24,191 nt of DNA. It comes from Acuticoccus sp039189655. GTDB taxonomy: Bacteria; Pseudomonadota; Alphaproteobacteria; Rhizobiales; Amorphaceae. The stretch is from assembly GCA_039189655.1 (NCBI GenBank), contig JBCCYN010000061.1, forward strand, positions 1-24,191, read 5' to 3'. Shown here one piece after another: positions 14,898 through 22,685 of the stretch (the first letter of the stretch is position 1; every line of letters starts with the position of its first letter). The notes under the pieces were generated by a model that saw only the letters and a list, made by a program, of their open reading frames with translations, made no database searches and was not told the origin of the DNA. A program made the position numbers and the translations under genes.

Positions 14898-16046
14898 ATG
14901 GAGTTTCAGCTATCGGAGGAGCAAAGGGCGATCCAGACCATGGCGGCCGATTTTGCCGCCGAGCGGATGGCACCCTTTGCCGCGGACTGGGACCGCGACC
15001 ACACCTTTCCCGAAGAGACGCTGCGGGAGGCGGCAGCGCTCGGCTTTGCTATGATGTTCGTGGCGGAGGCCAACGGGGGTGCGGGCCTCTCGCGCCTAGA
15101 TGCAGCCATCGTCTTTGAGGAACTGGCCCGCGCCTGCCCCTCTACCGCCGCCTATATCTCGATCCACAACATGGTCGCCGGGATGATCGAGCGGTTCGGC
15201 TCCGACGCTCTTCGTGCCGCGCACCTTCCTGCCCTTGCCACGATGGAACGCTTCGCCGCCTACTGCTTGACGGAACCAGGCGCAGGCTCAGACGCGGCCT
15301 CCCTCAAGACGAAGGCGCGCCGTGAGGGCGAGGACTACATCATTGACGGCGCGAAGGCGTTCATCTCCGGCGGCGGCCGGGCCGATCTTTATGTGGTGAT
15401 GGCCCGCACCGGCGGTGATGGGGCAGGGGGCGTCAGCGCGATCCTGGTGGAAGCCGGCACTCCTGGCCTTTCCTTCGGCGCCCAGGAAGAAAAGCTCGGC
15501 TGGCACTCCCAGCCCACCGCCGCAGTAATGTTCGATGGCTGCCGTGTCCCCGTCTCCCATCGTCTGGGTGAAGAGGGTGAGGGTTTTAAGATCGCCATGA
15601 CTGGGCTCGATGGTGGGCGTCTCAACATTGCCGCGTGCTCCCTCGGGGCGGGAGCGGCAGCGCTCGATCAGGCCGCCCGCTACGCCAAGGAGCGGCGCCA
15701 ATTCGGCAAGGCGCTGGAAGAGTTTCAGGCGACTCAGTTTAAGCTCGCCGACATGGCAACGCACATGGAAGCAGCGCGCCTTCTCCTCCATAAGGCAGCG
15801 CGCGCCGTGGATGAGCGCAATCCCGACGCCACGGCCCTTGCCGCCATGGCAAAGCGCCTTGCCACCGACACCGGGTTCGAGGTGGTCAACACCGCTCTCC
15901 AAATCCACGGCGGCTATGGGTATTTGCGGGACTATCCCCTAGAACGCCTCCTGCGCGACCTAAGGGTCCATCAGATCCTTGAGGGCACCAACGAGATCAT
16001 GCGCGTCATCATTTCCCGTCACCTCCTGCGGGCGTCCAACCAGTGA
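14898..16046 (+). CDS. Acyl-CoA dehydrogenase, probably isobutyryl-CoA dehydrogenase
   Basis: Acyl-CoA dehydrogenases are FAD enzymes that make a trans-2,3 double bond in acyl-CoA and pass electrons to ETF. The 382-residue product has the full family layout: an N-terminal helical domain, the FAD-binding segment YCLTEPGAGSDAASLKTKA at 122-140, the beta domain to about 220, and the C-terminal helical domain. That last domain contains QIHGGYGYLRDYPLERLLRD and LEGTNEIMRVIISRHLL, with the catalytic Glu at 362. The end HQILEGTNEIMR resembles isobutyryl-CoA dehydrogenase. The assignment to valine degradation rests mainly on the next gene, a hydroxyisobutyryl-CoA hydrolase, which overlaps by GTGA. 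AGAGG lies 7 bases before the ATG. A 2-methylbutyryl- or short-chain acyl-CoA substrate cannot be excluded. Confidence 0.9.
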   Translation: MEFQLSEEQRAIQTMAADFAAERMAPFAADWDRDHTFPEETLREAAALGFAMMFVAEANGGAGLSRLDAAIVFEELARACPSTAAYISIHNMVAGMIERFGSDALRAAHLPALATMERFAAYCLTEPGAGSDAASLKTKARREGEDYIIDGAKAFISGGGRADLYVVMARTGGDGAGGVSAILVEAGTPGLSFGAQEEKLGWHSQPTAAVMFDGCRVPVSHRLGEEGEGFKIAMTGLDGGRLNIAACSLGAGAAALDQAARYAKERRQFGKALEEFQATQFKLADMATHMEAARLLLHKAARAVDERNPDATALAAMAKRLATDTGFEVVNTALQIHGGYGYLRDYPLERLLRDLRVHQILEGTNEIMRVIISRHLLRASNQ

Positions 16047-17086
16047 ATGACATCCACTTCGACACTGTGGGGCGTGCAGGTCTCATCACCTTCACGCGGC
16101 CTAAGGCGCTCAACGCGCTCTCCTGGGCAATGATCGAGGCCATGGGCGAAGCGCTCGAAGAATGGGCGCGGGACGATCGCATCGAGCGGGTGGCGGTGCG
16201 GGGAGAGGGCAAGGCTTTTAGCGCCGGCGGCGACATTCGCTACATCTTTGAAAACCGCGACACCGCGGCCGACTATTTTGCTGCCGAGTACGTCAACAAC
16301 TCCCGCGTGGCGGCCTTTCCAAAACCCTATGTGGCCCTGATGGACGGGATCGTTATGGGCGGCGGCGTCGGTGTATCGATGCACGGCTCCCACCGTATCG
16401 GCACGGAAAACCTCGTTTTTGCCATGCCAGAGGCGGGGATCGGTTTGGTGCCGGACGTTGGGACAACGCATTTGCTTGCGAACCTTGCTGACCGCCAGGG
16501 CCTGTTGCTGGCGCTCACCGGCAATCGCCTCGGACGCGATGAGGCCTCGGGGCTTGGCCTCCTCACCCATCCGGTGAACCGCGAGCGCCTCGACGACGCC
16601 CTCGACCGGGTATCTGAAGCACGCGTCCTTGATGACGCCCTCACTGATCTCATGGTTGAGGTGGAACCCCTCGATGCCGAGGCCGGCACCTTCGTGGCTA
16701 AAACCTTCGATGCGCCGTCGGTGGATCGGGTCTTGGAACGCCTCGACGACGCGGTGGACGAGCATCCCTTGGCTGGACCCACCGTTGAAAAAATCCGGTC
16801 AAAGTCGCCGACGAGTTTAAAAGTTGCCTTTGAAGCCCAGCGCCGCCATGGCGAAGGCACCGTGCGCGATGCCCTCGTGGCGGAGTACAGGATGGTTTGC
16901 CGCATCCTTGAGGCGGATGATCTTTTTGAGGGGATTCGGGCCGTCGTAATCGACAAAGATAATGCGCCGCGCTGGTCTCCGGCAGCGCTTGAGGACGTGG
17001 ATGAGGAATCAGTCGAGGCCCACTTCGAGCCTCCGGAAGCGGGCGATATCGTGCTTGCCGATTTATCTGCTATGGCCGCTTCGTGA
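16043..17086 (+). CDS. 3-hydroxyisobutyryl-CoA hydrolase (enoyl-CoA hydratase/isomerase family)
   Basis: This enzyme releases CoA from 3-hydroxyisobutyryl-CoA in valine degradation, two steps after isobutyryl-CoA dehydrogenase. The 347-residue product has the crotonase fold markers: RPKALNALSWAMIEAM, the oxyanion-hole segment FSAGGDIRYIFE at 59-70 and GIVMGGGVGVSMHG at 102-115. FAMPEAGIGLVPDVG holds the likely catalytic Glu130 and Asp138. The length and the C-terminal part (FEAQRRHGEGTVRDALVAEYRM, then RAVVIDKDNAPRWSP) distinguish the hydrolase from simple enoyl-CoA hydratases. The GTG start overlaps the previous stop (GTGA), and its own stop overlaps the next GTG in the same way, so three genes appear translationally coupled. 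Confidence 0.92.
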   Translation: MNDIHFDTVGRAGLITFTRPKALNALSWAMIEAMGEALEEWARDDRIERVAVRGEGKAFSAGGDIRYIFENRDTAADYFAAEYVNNSRVAAFPKPYVALMDGIVMGGGVGVSMHGSHRIGTENLVFAMPEAGIGLVPDVGTTHLLANLADRQGLLLALTGNRLGRDEASGLGLLTHPVNRERLDDALDRVSEARVLDDALTDLMVEVEPLDAEAGTFVAKTFDAPSVDRVLERLDDAVDEHPLAGPTVEKIRSKSPTSLKVAFEAQRRHGEGTVRDALVAEYRMVCRILEADDLFEGIRAVVIDKDNAPRWSPAALEDVDEESVEAHFEPPEAGDIVLADLSAMAAS

Positions 17087-17427
17087 CGTCCAACGGTGAC
17101 AATAAGGAAGAAGCCGGCGAAGCCGCCCCTGAGGGTGCGGAATCTCCCACGCCGGATGGCGGTGACGTCACCAAGTCAGCCGAGGTCGCGAGCGAGAGCG
17201 ACGCCGGTTCTTATGACAGTCTAGACCAAACGACGACATCTGATGCCGAGGCCGAAGCTGTTGAGGTCGAGACGGCGGTTGAGCCGGTCCCCGCGCCAGC
17301 TCCCATCACCGCCCGCGAACGTCTTGCCCGACTGCGCAGTTCAAAGTCCGCCATACCGCCCCGAGCGGCGCCGGAGCGGAGCCAGATAAGGAAGCGCCGC
17401 CCGCGCCCGCCCCAGAGGATCGAATAG
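17083..17427 (+). CDS. N-terminal part of a broken gene: acidic, low-complexity segment
   Basis: I do not recognise this product as a family. It opens with a GTG overlapping the hydrolase stop (GTGA) and encodes about 85 residues rich in Glu, Asp, Ala, Ser and Pro, ending in a short basic stretch ITARERLARLRSS. After about 17345 the frame turns abruptly basic (RSQIRKRRPRPP) and stops at 17427. The neighbouring frame, shifted back by one base, carries on with the acidic, proline-rich composition and runs without a stop to 18254. The simplest reading is one gene, 17083-18254, with a one-base loss (or sequencing error) between about 17335 and 17385. The total length, 1172 bases, is one short of a multiple of three, as that predicts. 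Confidence 0.6.
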   Translation: MTSNGDNKEEAGEAAPEGAESPTPDGGDVTKSAEVASESDAGSYDSLDQTTTSDAEAEAVEVETAVEPVPAPAPITARERLARLRSSKSAIPPRAAPERSQIRKRRPRPPQRIE

Positions 17428-17537
17428 ATCAAGGCGACGGGGCGAAACAGGCTGAACCGCAGACTAGTGGAGACCAGTCCGATACTGAGGCCGAACCGAC
17501 TGCCCGGCCAGAGGAAACCGCCGATCCGGCAACGCCG

Positions 17538-18254
17538 GTGCCGGTGGAGGCGGCCAATCCAAGCCAAGAATCTGCCCCCCCTGAGCCGGAAGCGGTGGCG
17601 CCGAGCCGCGCAATGGTCCCCGTGGCACCTGCTCCAAGCCAGCTTGCCTCACCGCCAGCTGTTCCGGCGTCAGATTCACTGCCTGATAAAGATCGCCGGG
17701 CCGCCCCTAAAGCAGCCGTCGCACAGCTTCCGGCGCGAGCCTCGGCGGCGGCACAGTCTCTGCCCGCCAAGCTCGGTCGCCGCCGTTCGCGCCGGATGAG
17801 TTCCTCGCGGGCTGCGCTCTTGTCGATGACCTCCCAGGAGGCGCCCCTTGCCGAGCAGAGCGAGGAGCGGGACGTCCTTCTCACCGTCGAACACGGGGTG
17901 ATGCGCCTGGCGAGCATTGCCTGGCTTGCTGCCGCTGTTCTCATCTGGGGGCGCATCGTTGGCTTTGTGCCCACCGATCTTGCCCTTTCATGGCATCAGT
18001 TGGACGGCCCTTGGCTTCCCATGATTACCGCCGCCATCGTCGCTCCGACGGTCGCGGTGGGGCTTTGGCTGACCGCAAGCTGGGGTGCGGTGATCTGGGC
18101 GACGGTGGTGCTGTTGGGGATCACCGTCACCACGCTCAATATTGCCAATGCCCCGCTCGGGCCGGAATGGATTTGGTCCAATTTCATGGCGGTTTTGGTG
18201 GTGGGCGGTTTGGCCGGCGCTCGGGCCTGGCGAGATCGCGAGCCTGACGACTGA
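17538..18254 (+). CDS. C-terminal part of the broken gene: four-helix membrane protein (DUF6163-like)
   Basis: The 238 residues from the GTG at 17538 comprise a Pro/Ala/Glu-rich stretch (to about 80), a basic patch (KLGRRRSRRMSSSR) and a C-terminal membrane domain of four hydrophobic segments between about 120 and 230. The part PTVAVGLWLTASWGAVIW resembles, from memory, a family of small membrane proteins common in Rhizobiales (DUF6163); I hold that only moderately. The frame is open from 17283 and GTG 17538 has no ribosome site, so this is more likely the tail of the gene starting at 17083 than an independent gene. The predicted whole is a cytoplasmic, disordered acidic N-terminus tethered to the inner membrane. 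It is coupled to the valine genes by overlap; no function is known to me. Confidence 0.65.
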   Translation: MPVEAANPSQESAPPEPEAVAPSRAMVPVAPAPSQLASPPAVPASDSLPDKDRRAAPKAAVAQLPARASAAAQSLPAKLGRRRSRRMSSSRAALLSMTSQEAPLAEQSEERDVLLTVEHGVMRLASIAWLAAAVLIWGRIVGFVPTDLALSWHQLDGPWLPMITAAIVAPTVAVGLWLTASWGAVIWATVVLLGITVTTLNIANAPLGPEWIWSNFMAVLVVGGLAGARAWRDREPDD

Positions 18255-18278
18255 CCGGCCTGTCTACTCGTGGGTTCC

Positions 18279-18299
18279 GCGCCGCGATCGCTGCGGCGC
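18279..18299. terminator. Hairpin between convergent genes
   Basis: GCGCCGC at 18279-18285 pairs perfectly with GCGGCGC at 18293-18299 around a 7-base loop. It lies 24 bases after the membrane protein stop and 6 bases beyond the xthA stop on the other strand. There is no T-run, as for the other end-of-gene hairpins in this window. Confidence 0.45.
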
Positions 18300-18305
18300 C
18301 AGTGC

Positions 18306-19088
18306 TCAAATGTCGAGCGTCACCACCACCGGCACATGGTCGGAGGGCTTTTGCCAACCCCGCGTGTGCTTTTCCACCGCGACTCCCTCCAGGCAGTCCG
18401 CCGCGGAGGGCGAGAGCATCACATGGTCGATGCGGATCCCGTTGTTTTTCTGCCAGGCGCCGGCCTGATAGTCCCAGAACGTATAAATACCTGCGCTGTC
18501 ATCCACGGCCCGTTGGGCATCGCAATAGCCAAGATTTTCGAGCGCCCTGTGGCGACCCCGGCTTTCGGGCTGAAAGAGCGCATCGTCGGTCCACCGGTCC
18601 GGATGGCGGGCATCCTTCGGGTCTGGGATGACGTTGTAGTCGCCCGCAAGGACGATGGGCTCATCGCTTGCCAGCATCGCCTCGGCCCGGTCGAGCATCC
18701 GGTCCATCCAGGCGATTTTGTAAGGGAATTTTTCCGTATCCACCGGATTGCCGTTGGGAAGGTAAAGGCTCGCCACCCGCACCGCTCCGCGCTCACCCGA
18801 TACCGTGGCCTCGATCCAACGGGCGTGTTCGTCGCCATCATCACCGGGGAGGCGCCGGGTCACATCTTCCAGCGGACGCTTCGACAGGAGCGCCACGCCG
18901 TTAAAACCTTTTTGGCCGTGGGTGGCGATGTTGTAGCCCAGTCGCTCCACCGGCTCGCCGGGGAACGTTTCGTCCTGGCTCTTGATTTCCTGGAGGCAGA
19001 CCACGTCAGGGGCGGACTCCTCCAGCCAGCGCGTAAGGCTCTCCATGCGCGCCTTCACGCCGTTGATGTTCCAGGTGGCGATGCGCAA
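18306..19088 (-). CDS. xthA: Exodeoxyribonuclease III / AP endonuclease
   Basis: The enzyme cleaves DNA at abasic sites and removes 3' blocking groups in base excision repair. The 260-residue product has the complete exonuclease-endonuclease-phosphatase fold motifs: MRIATWNINGVKAR at the start, LQEIKS with metal-binding Glu34, and LYLPNGNP. Further on come GDYNVIP at 149-155, RIDHVMLS at 219-226 and the terminal SDHVPV at 249-254. The start is a TTG at 19088: the family N-terminus begins exactly there, and no ATG or GTG fits upstream. It lies 11 bases after the erpA stop, so translation is probably coupled to erpA. Confidence 0.95.
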   Translation of the reverse strand: MRIATWNINGVKARMESLTRWLEESAPDVVCLQEIKSQDETFPGEPVERLGYNIATHGQKGFNGVALLSKRPLEDVTRRLPGDDGDEHARWIEATVSGERGAVRVASLYLPNGNPVDTEKFPYKIAWMDRMLDRAEAMLASDEPIVLAGDYNVIPDPKDARHPDRWTDDALFQPESRGRHRALENLGYCDAQRAVDDSAGIYTFWDYQAGAWQKNNGIRIDHVMLSPSAADCLEGVAVEKHTRGWQKPSDHVPVVVTLDI

Positions 19089-19099
19089 GGGCGGCGTCC

Positions 19100-19432
19100 C
19101 TAAAGGAGGGAGAAGGATGTCCCGCAGCCGCAGGAAGATTGGGCGTTCGGGTTGGTGATCTGGAAGGATTGGCCCATCAGATCGTCCACGAAGTCCAGCT
19201 GCGCACCTTCCAGGAAGGGCAGGGACACCGGGTCCACCACCACGGTGGCGGTGCTTCCTTCCAAGATGAGATCATCGTCCGCCGGGCCTTCCACCAGGTC
19301 GTAGCGGTACTGGAAACCGGAGCAGCCGCCCCCTTCCACGGAGACGCGCAAGGCAGCGCCGGCCTCCTTTTCGAGGATCTTTGCCACGCGGGAGAACGCG
19401 CGGTCGGTGACCTGAAACTGGATCTCACTCAT
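19100..19432 (-). CDS. erpA: A-type iron-sulfur cluster carrier/insertion protein
   Basis: A-type carriers accept iron-sulfur clusters from the assembly scaffold and hand them to target enzymes. The 110-residue product has the three invariant cysteines: Cys37 in EGGGCSGFQY, and Cys101 and Cys103 in SSCGCGTSF near the C-terminus. The region PVSLPFLEGAQLDFVDDLMGQSFQITNPNA is also typical. ErpA is preferred to IscA or SufA because of the conserved alphaproteobacterial setting, divergent from dgt and next to xthA; sequence alone separates these paralogues poorly. The ATG is at 19432. Confidence 0.92.
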   Translation of the reverse strand: MSEIQFQVTDRAFSRVAKILEKEAGAALRVSVEGGGCSGFQYRYDLVEGPADDDLILEGSTATVVVDPVSLPFLEGAQLDFVDDLMGQSFQITNPNAQSSCGCGTSFSLL

Positions 19433-19497
19433 CGCGGACTTCGCTCACCGTTTCTCGCCCGCCGGGAATCGGCGAATAGAACATATAGGTCTTCAGG

Positions 19498-19509
19498 ATC
19501 GCGCGCGAT
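19498..19509. promoter_or_regulatory. 12-base perfect palindrome between erpA and dgt
   Basis: ATCGCGCGCGAT is a perfect palindrome in the 154-base divergent region. It lies just downstream of the predicted erpA transcription start (near 19513). It could be an operator, for example of an iron or iron-sulfur regulator, but it does not match a site I can name. Confidence 0.3.
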
Positions 19510-19519
19510 ACCACCTGCA

Positions 19520-19547
19520 CTATAGCAGAGCATGGCATCCCGCGAAG
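19520..19547 (-). promoter_or_regulatory. Putative promoter of erpA-xthA
   Basis: CTTCGC, a 16-base spacer and CTATAG on the minus strand resemble the rhizobial housekeeping pattern. The -10 is itself palindromic (CTATAG) and so also appears on the plus strand, but no good -35 accompanies it there. The leader would be about 80 bases. Confidence 0.38.
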
Positions 19548-19586
19548 GGACGGCTAAGCGAGCGAAGGGGAGGCGGAGAAGATTTC

Positions 19587-20768
19587 GTGCTGAGCGTGCG
19601 TCCATCGCCGCGCCTTCTGGCGCCCTACGCCACCGACCCGGCCAGAAGCCGCGGTCGGCGTATCGGCGAACGCGCGTCAGCCACCCGCACCGCCTTTCAG
19701 CGCGACCGGGACCGGATCGTCCATTCCTCCGCCTTCCGCCGCCTCACCCACAAGACCCAGGTTTTCATCACCACCGACGGGGATCATTTCCGCTCCCGTC
19801 TCACCCACAGCCTGGAAGTGGCGCAGATTGCCGGGTCCATCGCGCGGGTGCTTTCCCTCGACGAAGACCTCACCGAAGCCCTGGCGCTCGCCCACGATTT
19901 CGGCCACACGCCCTTCGGCCACGAGGGTGAGCGGGTTCTGGCGCGGTTGATGGCGGATCGCGGCGGCTTTGACCACAACGTCCAAGCCTACCGGATCGTT
20001 ACACGCCTGGAGCGGCGCTACGCCGCATTCGACGGTCTCAACCTCACCTTTGAAACCCTGGAAGGCCTCGTCAAACACAATGGCCCGCCAGGCTCGGGCG
20101 CCGCGAGCCCCTTTTTCGGCGAGGCGGAACTGGCGGATCTGGACCTTGAACGTCAGGCGAGCCTTGAGGCTCAGATCGCAGCCATTTCCGACGACATTGC
20201 CTATGACAGCCACGATATCGACGATGGGCTGCGCTCCGGAATCCTGTGCCTCGATGCGCTGCAGGAGGTGGGCGTCATCGCCGAAATCATCGCAGAGGTG
20301 GAGAGCGAGGCGCCCGGCATCGAGCCCATGCGGCGCACCCATGAGATTGTCCGCCGATTGCTGACGCGCATGATCGAGGATGTGATTGCCGAGACGGTGC
20401 GGCGTATCGCTGGGGCCGGTGTGGCGAGCCTCGACGATGTCAGCGCCCAAAGCGGCCTGCTGGTGGCGTTTTCAGCCCAGATGGCCGCATCGGAGGCTCA
20501 CCTGAAGACGGTTCTTCACCGGGAACTTTACGCCGATGTGGATGTGCTCGAAGCGCGTAAGTCCGCCGGCCGGGTGGTGGAGGAGCTGTTTCACGCTTTT
20601 GCCGCCGACCCGAGCCTTCTGCCCGCGAGCTGGCGAGATCCCGCGGAGGAAGAAACCCGCCGCTTGCGGCGCACCTGCGACTATATCGCCGGCATGACAG
20701 ACCGGTTTGCCTTGCGCGAGCATCAAAGACTCATCGGCGGGACGCCAGTACTCGGTCGTCACGGGTAG
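19587..20768 (+). CDS. dgt: Deoxyguanosinetriphosphate triphosphohydrolase-like HD protein
   Basis: The 393-residue product belongs to the dNTPase branch of HD-domain hydrolases, which split dNTPs into nucleoside and triphosphate. It shows DRIVHSSAFRRLTHKTQVF, RSRLTHSLEVAQIA with His74, and the HD metal pair His103-Asp104 in LAHDFGHTPFGHEGE. DDIAYDSHDIDDGLRSG supplies the later conserved aspartate. Length and motifs match the dGTPase-like type 2 proteins of alphaproteobacteria, whose exact dNTP preference is often untested. The start is a GTG at 19587 with GGAGAAG 5-8 bases upstream. It precedes argS after 123 bases, as in other Rhizobiales. A small GAGGG/CCCTC stem (20809-20826) lies in that gap. 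Confidence 0.93.
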   Translation: MLSVRPSPRLLAPYATDPARSRGRRIGERASATRTAFQRDRDRIVHSSAFRRLTHKTQVFITTDGDHFRSRLTHSLEVAQIAGSIARVLSLDEDLTEALALAHDFGHTPFGHEGERVLARLMADRGGFDHNVQAYRIVTRLERRYAAFDGLNLTFETLEGLVKHNGPPGSGAASPFFGEAELADLDLERQASLEAQIAAISDDIAYDSHDIDDGLRSGILCLDALQEVGVIAEIIAEVESEAPGIEPMRRTHEIVRRLLTRMIEDVIAETVRRIAGAGVASLDDVSAQSGLLVAFSAQMAASEAHLKTVLHRELYADVDVLEARKSAGRVVEELFHAFAADPSLLPASWRDPAEEETRRLRRTCDYIAGMTDRFALREHQRLIGGTPVLGRHG

Positions 20769-20891
20769 GGCGGCTTCCATTCGGGTGTGGCCGAAGCGAT
20801 CGGGTCTAGAGGGTGGAAATTCCCTCGCTTAGCCGGGTTTGGCGCGCTAAGGAGCGGGTGAATTCGACCCCTTGCCCCGAAAAATAAGTCC

Positions 20892-22619
20892 ATGAACCTC
20901 GTTGAAGAGTTGAGAGCGCGCGTGGTGGCCATCGCTGAAAGCGAGGGGCTGCGCGATGGCCTGGAGCGCGTTGCGGTGGAAACCCCTCGCGACCGATCCC
21001 ACGGCGACTTTGCCACCAACGCGGCGATGGTGTTGGCAAAGGCCGCAAAGCGTAACCCGCGCGAGCTGGGCGAGCTTATCGCGTCGAAGCTAGCTGCCGA
21101 TCCGCTTATTGACCGAGCCGACGTGGCGGGGCCTGGCTTTGTGAACCTCACCGTTGCCGCGGGTGGGCTGGCGGCGGTGGTTCGGGCGGCCCAGGACGGC
21201 ACGGCCTTTACGGCGCTTGCTCGGGCAAAAGCGCCCCAAAAAGTCAACGTGGAGTACGTATCGGCAAATCCCACCGGGCCGCTCCATGTGGGCCATGCCC
21301 GCGGTGCGGTGGTGGGTGATGCGCTCGCCAATGTCCTGGAATTGCGCGGCCACGAGGTCACGCGCGAGTACTACATCAACGACGCTGGGGCGCAGGTGGA
21401 TGTGCTCGCCCGGTCTGTTCACCTGCGCTACCGGCAGGCGTTGGGTGAGACCGTGGAGATCGAGAGCGGGCTTTACCCGGGCGCGTACCTGATCCCCGTG
21501 GGTGAACGGTTGGCGCGGGAATACGGCGACAAGCTCACCAGAATGGCGGAGATCGAGTGGCTCCCCATCGTGCGTGCTGCTGCCATCGAGGCCATGATGG
21601 CCGCGATTCGCGACGACCTTTCGGCCCTTTCCATCGCCCACACTTTGTTTTTCTCCGAGCAGAGCCTGCACAAGCCCGTTGACAGGGTGGGCGCGATGAT
21701 TGAGCGGCTGCGGGGCGAAGACCTTGTTTATCAGGGCAAACTGCCGCGTCCGAAGGGCCAGGCCGAAGACTGGGAAGACCGCGAGCAGACGCTGTTCCGT
21801 TCGTCCCAGTTTGGCGATGACAGCGATCGTGCGCTTTTAAAGTCGGACGGGTCCTACACCTATTTCGCCTCTGACATCGCGTACCACGACGATAAGCTCT
21901 CGCGCGGTTTTGACCGGCTGGTGGACGTGCTCGGCGCCGATCACGGCGGCTACGTCAAGCGCATGACGGCGGCGGTAAAAGCGCTTTCCGCCGGAAAGGT
22001 GCCGCTCGATTGTTTCATGTGCCAGCTCGTAAAACTCACCAGGGGTGGTGAGCCGGTGAAGATGAGCAAGCGCGCGGGCGAGTTCGTCACGCTCCGGGAG
22101 GTGGTGGACGAGGTGGGCAGCGACGCCGTGCGCTTCATGATGCTGTTTCGCAAGCCCGAAGCGCCTCTAGAGTTCGATTTTGAGAAGGTCACCGAGCAAA
22201 GCCGCGACAATCCGGTCTTTTATGTGCAGTACGCCCATGCCCGGTGTCAGTCGGTGAAACGGCAGGCAGCGGAGGTTTTCGGCAAAGAAATCCTCTCCGA
22301 TCTTGGCGCGGCACCGGCCACGGGCCTCACCGACGACGGCGAGCGTGCGCTGATGGTTTTGCTCGCCACCTGGCCGTCCACGGTCGTTGGTGCCGCTGAT
22401 CAGGCCGAGCCCCACCGACTCGCCTTCGCGTTGCATGAACTCGCGTCCGCCTTGCATATGCAGTGGAACAGAGGCAAGGATAATCCAGCTCTACGGTTCG
22501 TTAATGCCGAGGAGCGAGGCTTGACACGTGATCGCCTTGCGCTGGTCGAAGCAGTGAGAGCGGTTATCGCGAAAGGGCTTGGGACGCTGGGCGTTGCTGC
22601 CCCCGACGAGATGCGATAG
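20892..22619 (+). CDS. argS: Arginyl-tRNA synthetase
   Basis: ArgS charges tRNA-Arg with arginine. The 575-residue class I synthetase has the N-terminal additional domain (residues 1 to about 105) and the HIGH-type motif HVGH at 132-135 in SANPTGPLHVGHARGAVVGDALA. The KMSK loop is present at 390-393 (PVKMSKRAGEFV), and an anticodon-binding helical domain ends in NRGKDNPALRFV and LGTLGVAAPDEM. Many bacterial ArgS lack a clear KMSK, so its presence is a useful detail. The ATG at 20892 has only a weak ribosome site. It is followed by a terminator-like hairpin and then the SPOR-type protein gene. Confidence 0.97.
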   Translation: MNLVEELRARVVAIAESEGLRDGLERVAVETPRDRSHGDFATNAAMVLAKAAKRNPRELGELIASKLAADPLIDRADVAGPGFVNLTVAAGGLAAVVRAAQDGTAFTALARAKAPQKVNVEYVSANPTGPLHVGHARGAVVGDALANVLELRGHEVTREYYINDAGAQVDVLARSVHLRYRQALGETVEIESGLYPGAYLIPVGERLAREYGDKLTRMAEIEWLPIVRAAAIEAMMAAIRDDLSALSIAHTLFFSEQSLHKPVDRVGAMIERLRGEDLVYQGKLPRPKGQAEDWEDREQTLFRSSQFGDDSDRALLKSDGSYTYFASDIAYHDDKLSRGFDRLVDVLGADHGGYVKRMTAAVKALSAGKVPLDCFMCQLVKLTRGGEPVKMSKRAGEFVTLREVVDEVGSDAVRFMMLFRKPEAPLEFDFEKVTEQSRDNPVFYVQYAHARCQSVKRQAAEVFGKEILSDLGAAPATGLTDDGERALMVLLATWPSTVVGAADQAEPHRLAFALHELASALHMQWNRGKDNPALRFVNAEERGLTRDRLALVEAVRAVIAKGLGTLGVAAPDEMR

Positions 22620-22626
22620 CGCGCCC

Positions 22627-22661
22627 CCACCGCTGCAGACGCTTGCTGCAAGGGTGGTTTT
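22627..22661 (+). terminator. Terminator-like hairpin after argS
   Basis: CCACC (22627-22631) and TGCAG (22634-22638) pair with CTGCA (22646-22650) and GGTGG (22653-22657) across a 2-by-2 internal loop. The stem is followed directly by TTTT at 22658-22661. This is the only hairpin with a T-run that I found in the window. Because the next gene starts only 25 bases later in the same direction, it may act as a partial terminator or attenuator. Confidence 0.5.
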
Positions 22662-22685
22662 CTGAAGTTGAGTGGCGGGCGACCC

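Noticed and set aside
17340..17385. Programmed -1 ribosomal frameshift site
   Set aside because: No X-XXY-YYZ heptamer in the right phase and no clear downstream pseudoknot was seen; mutation or read error is simpler.
17429..17974. 181-codon minus-strand frame opposite the broken membrane protein
   Set aside because: Low-complexity Ser/Gly/Ala product, with no ribosome site and no domain; it mirrors the Pro/Ala/Glu-rich coding strand.
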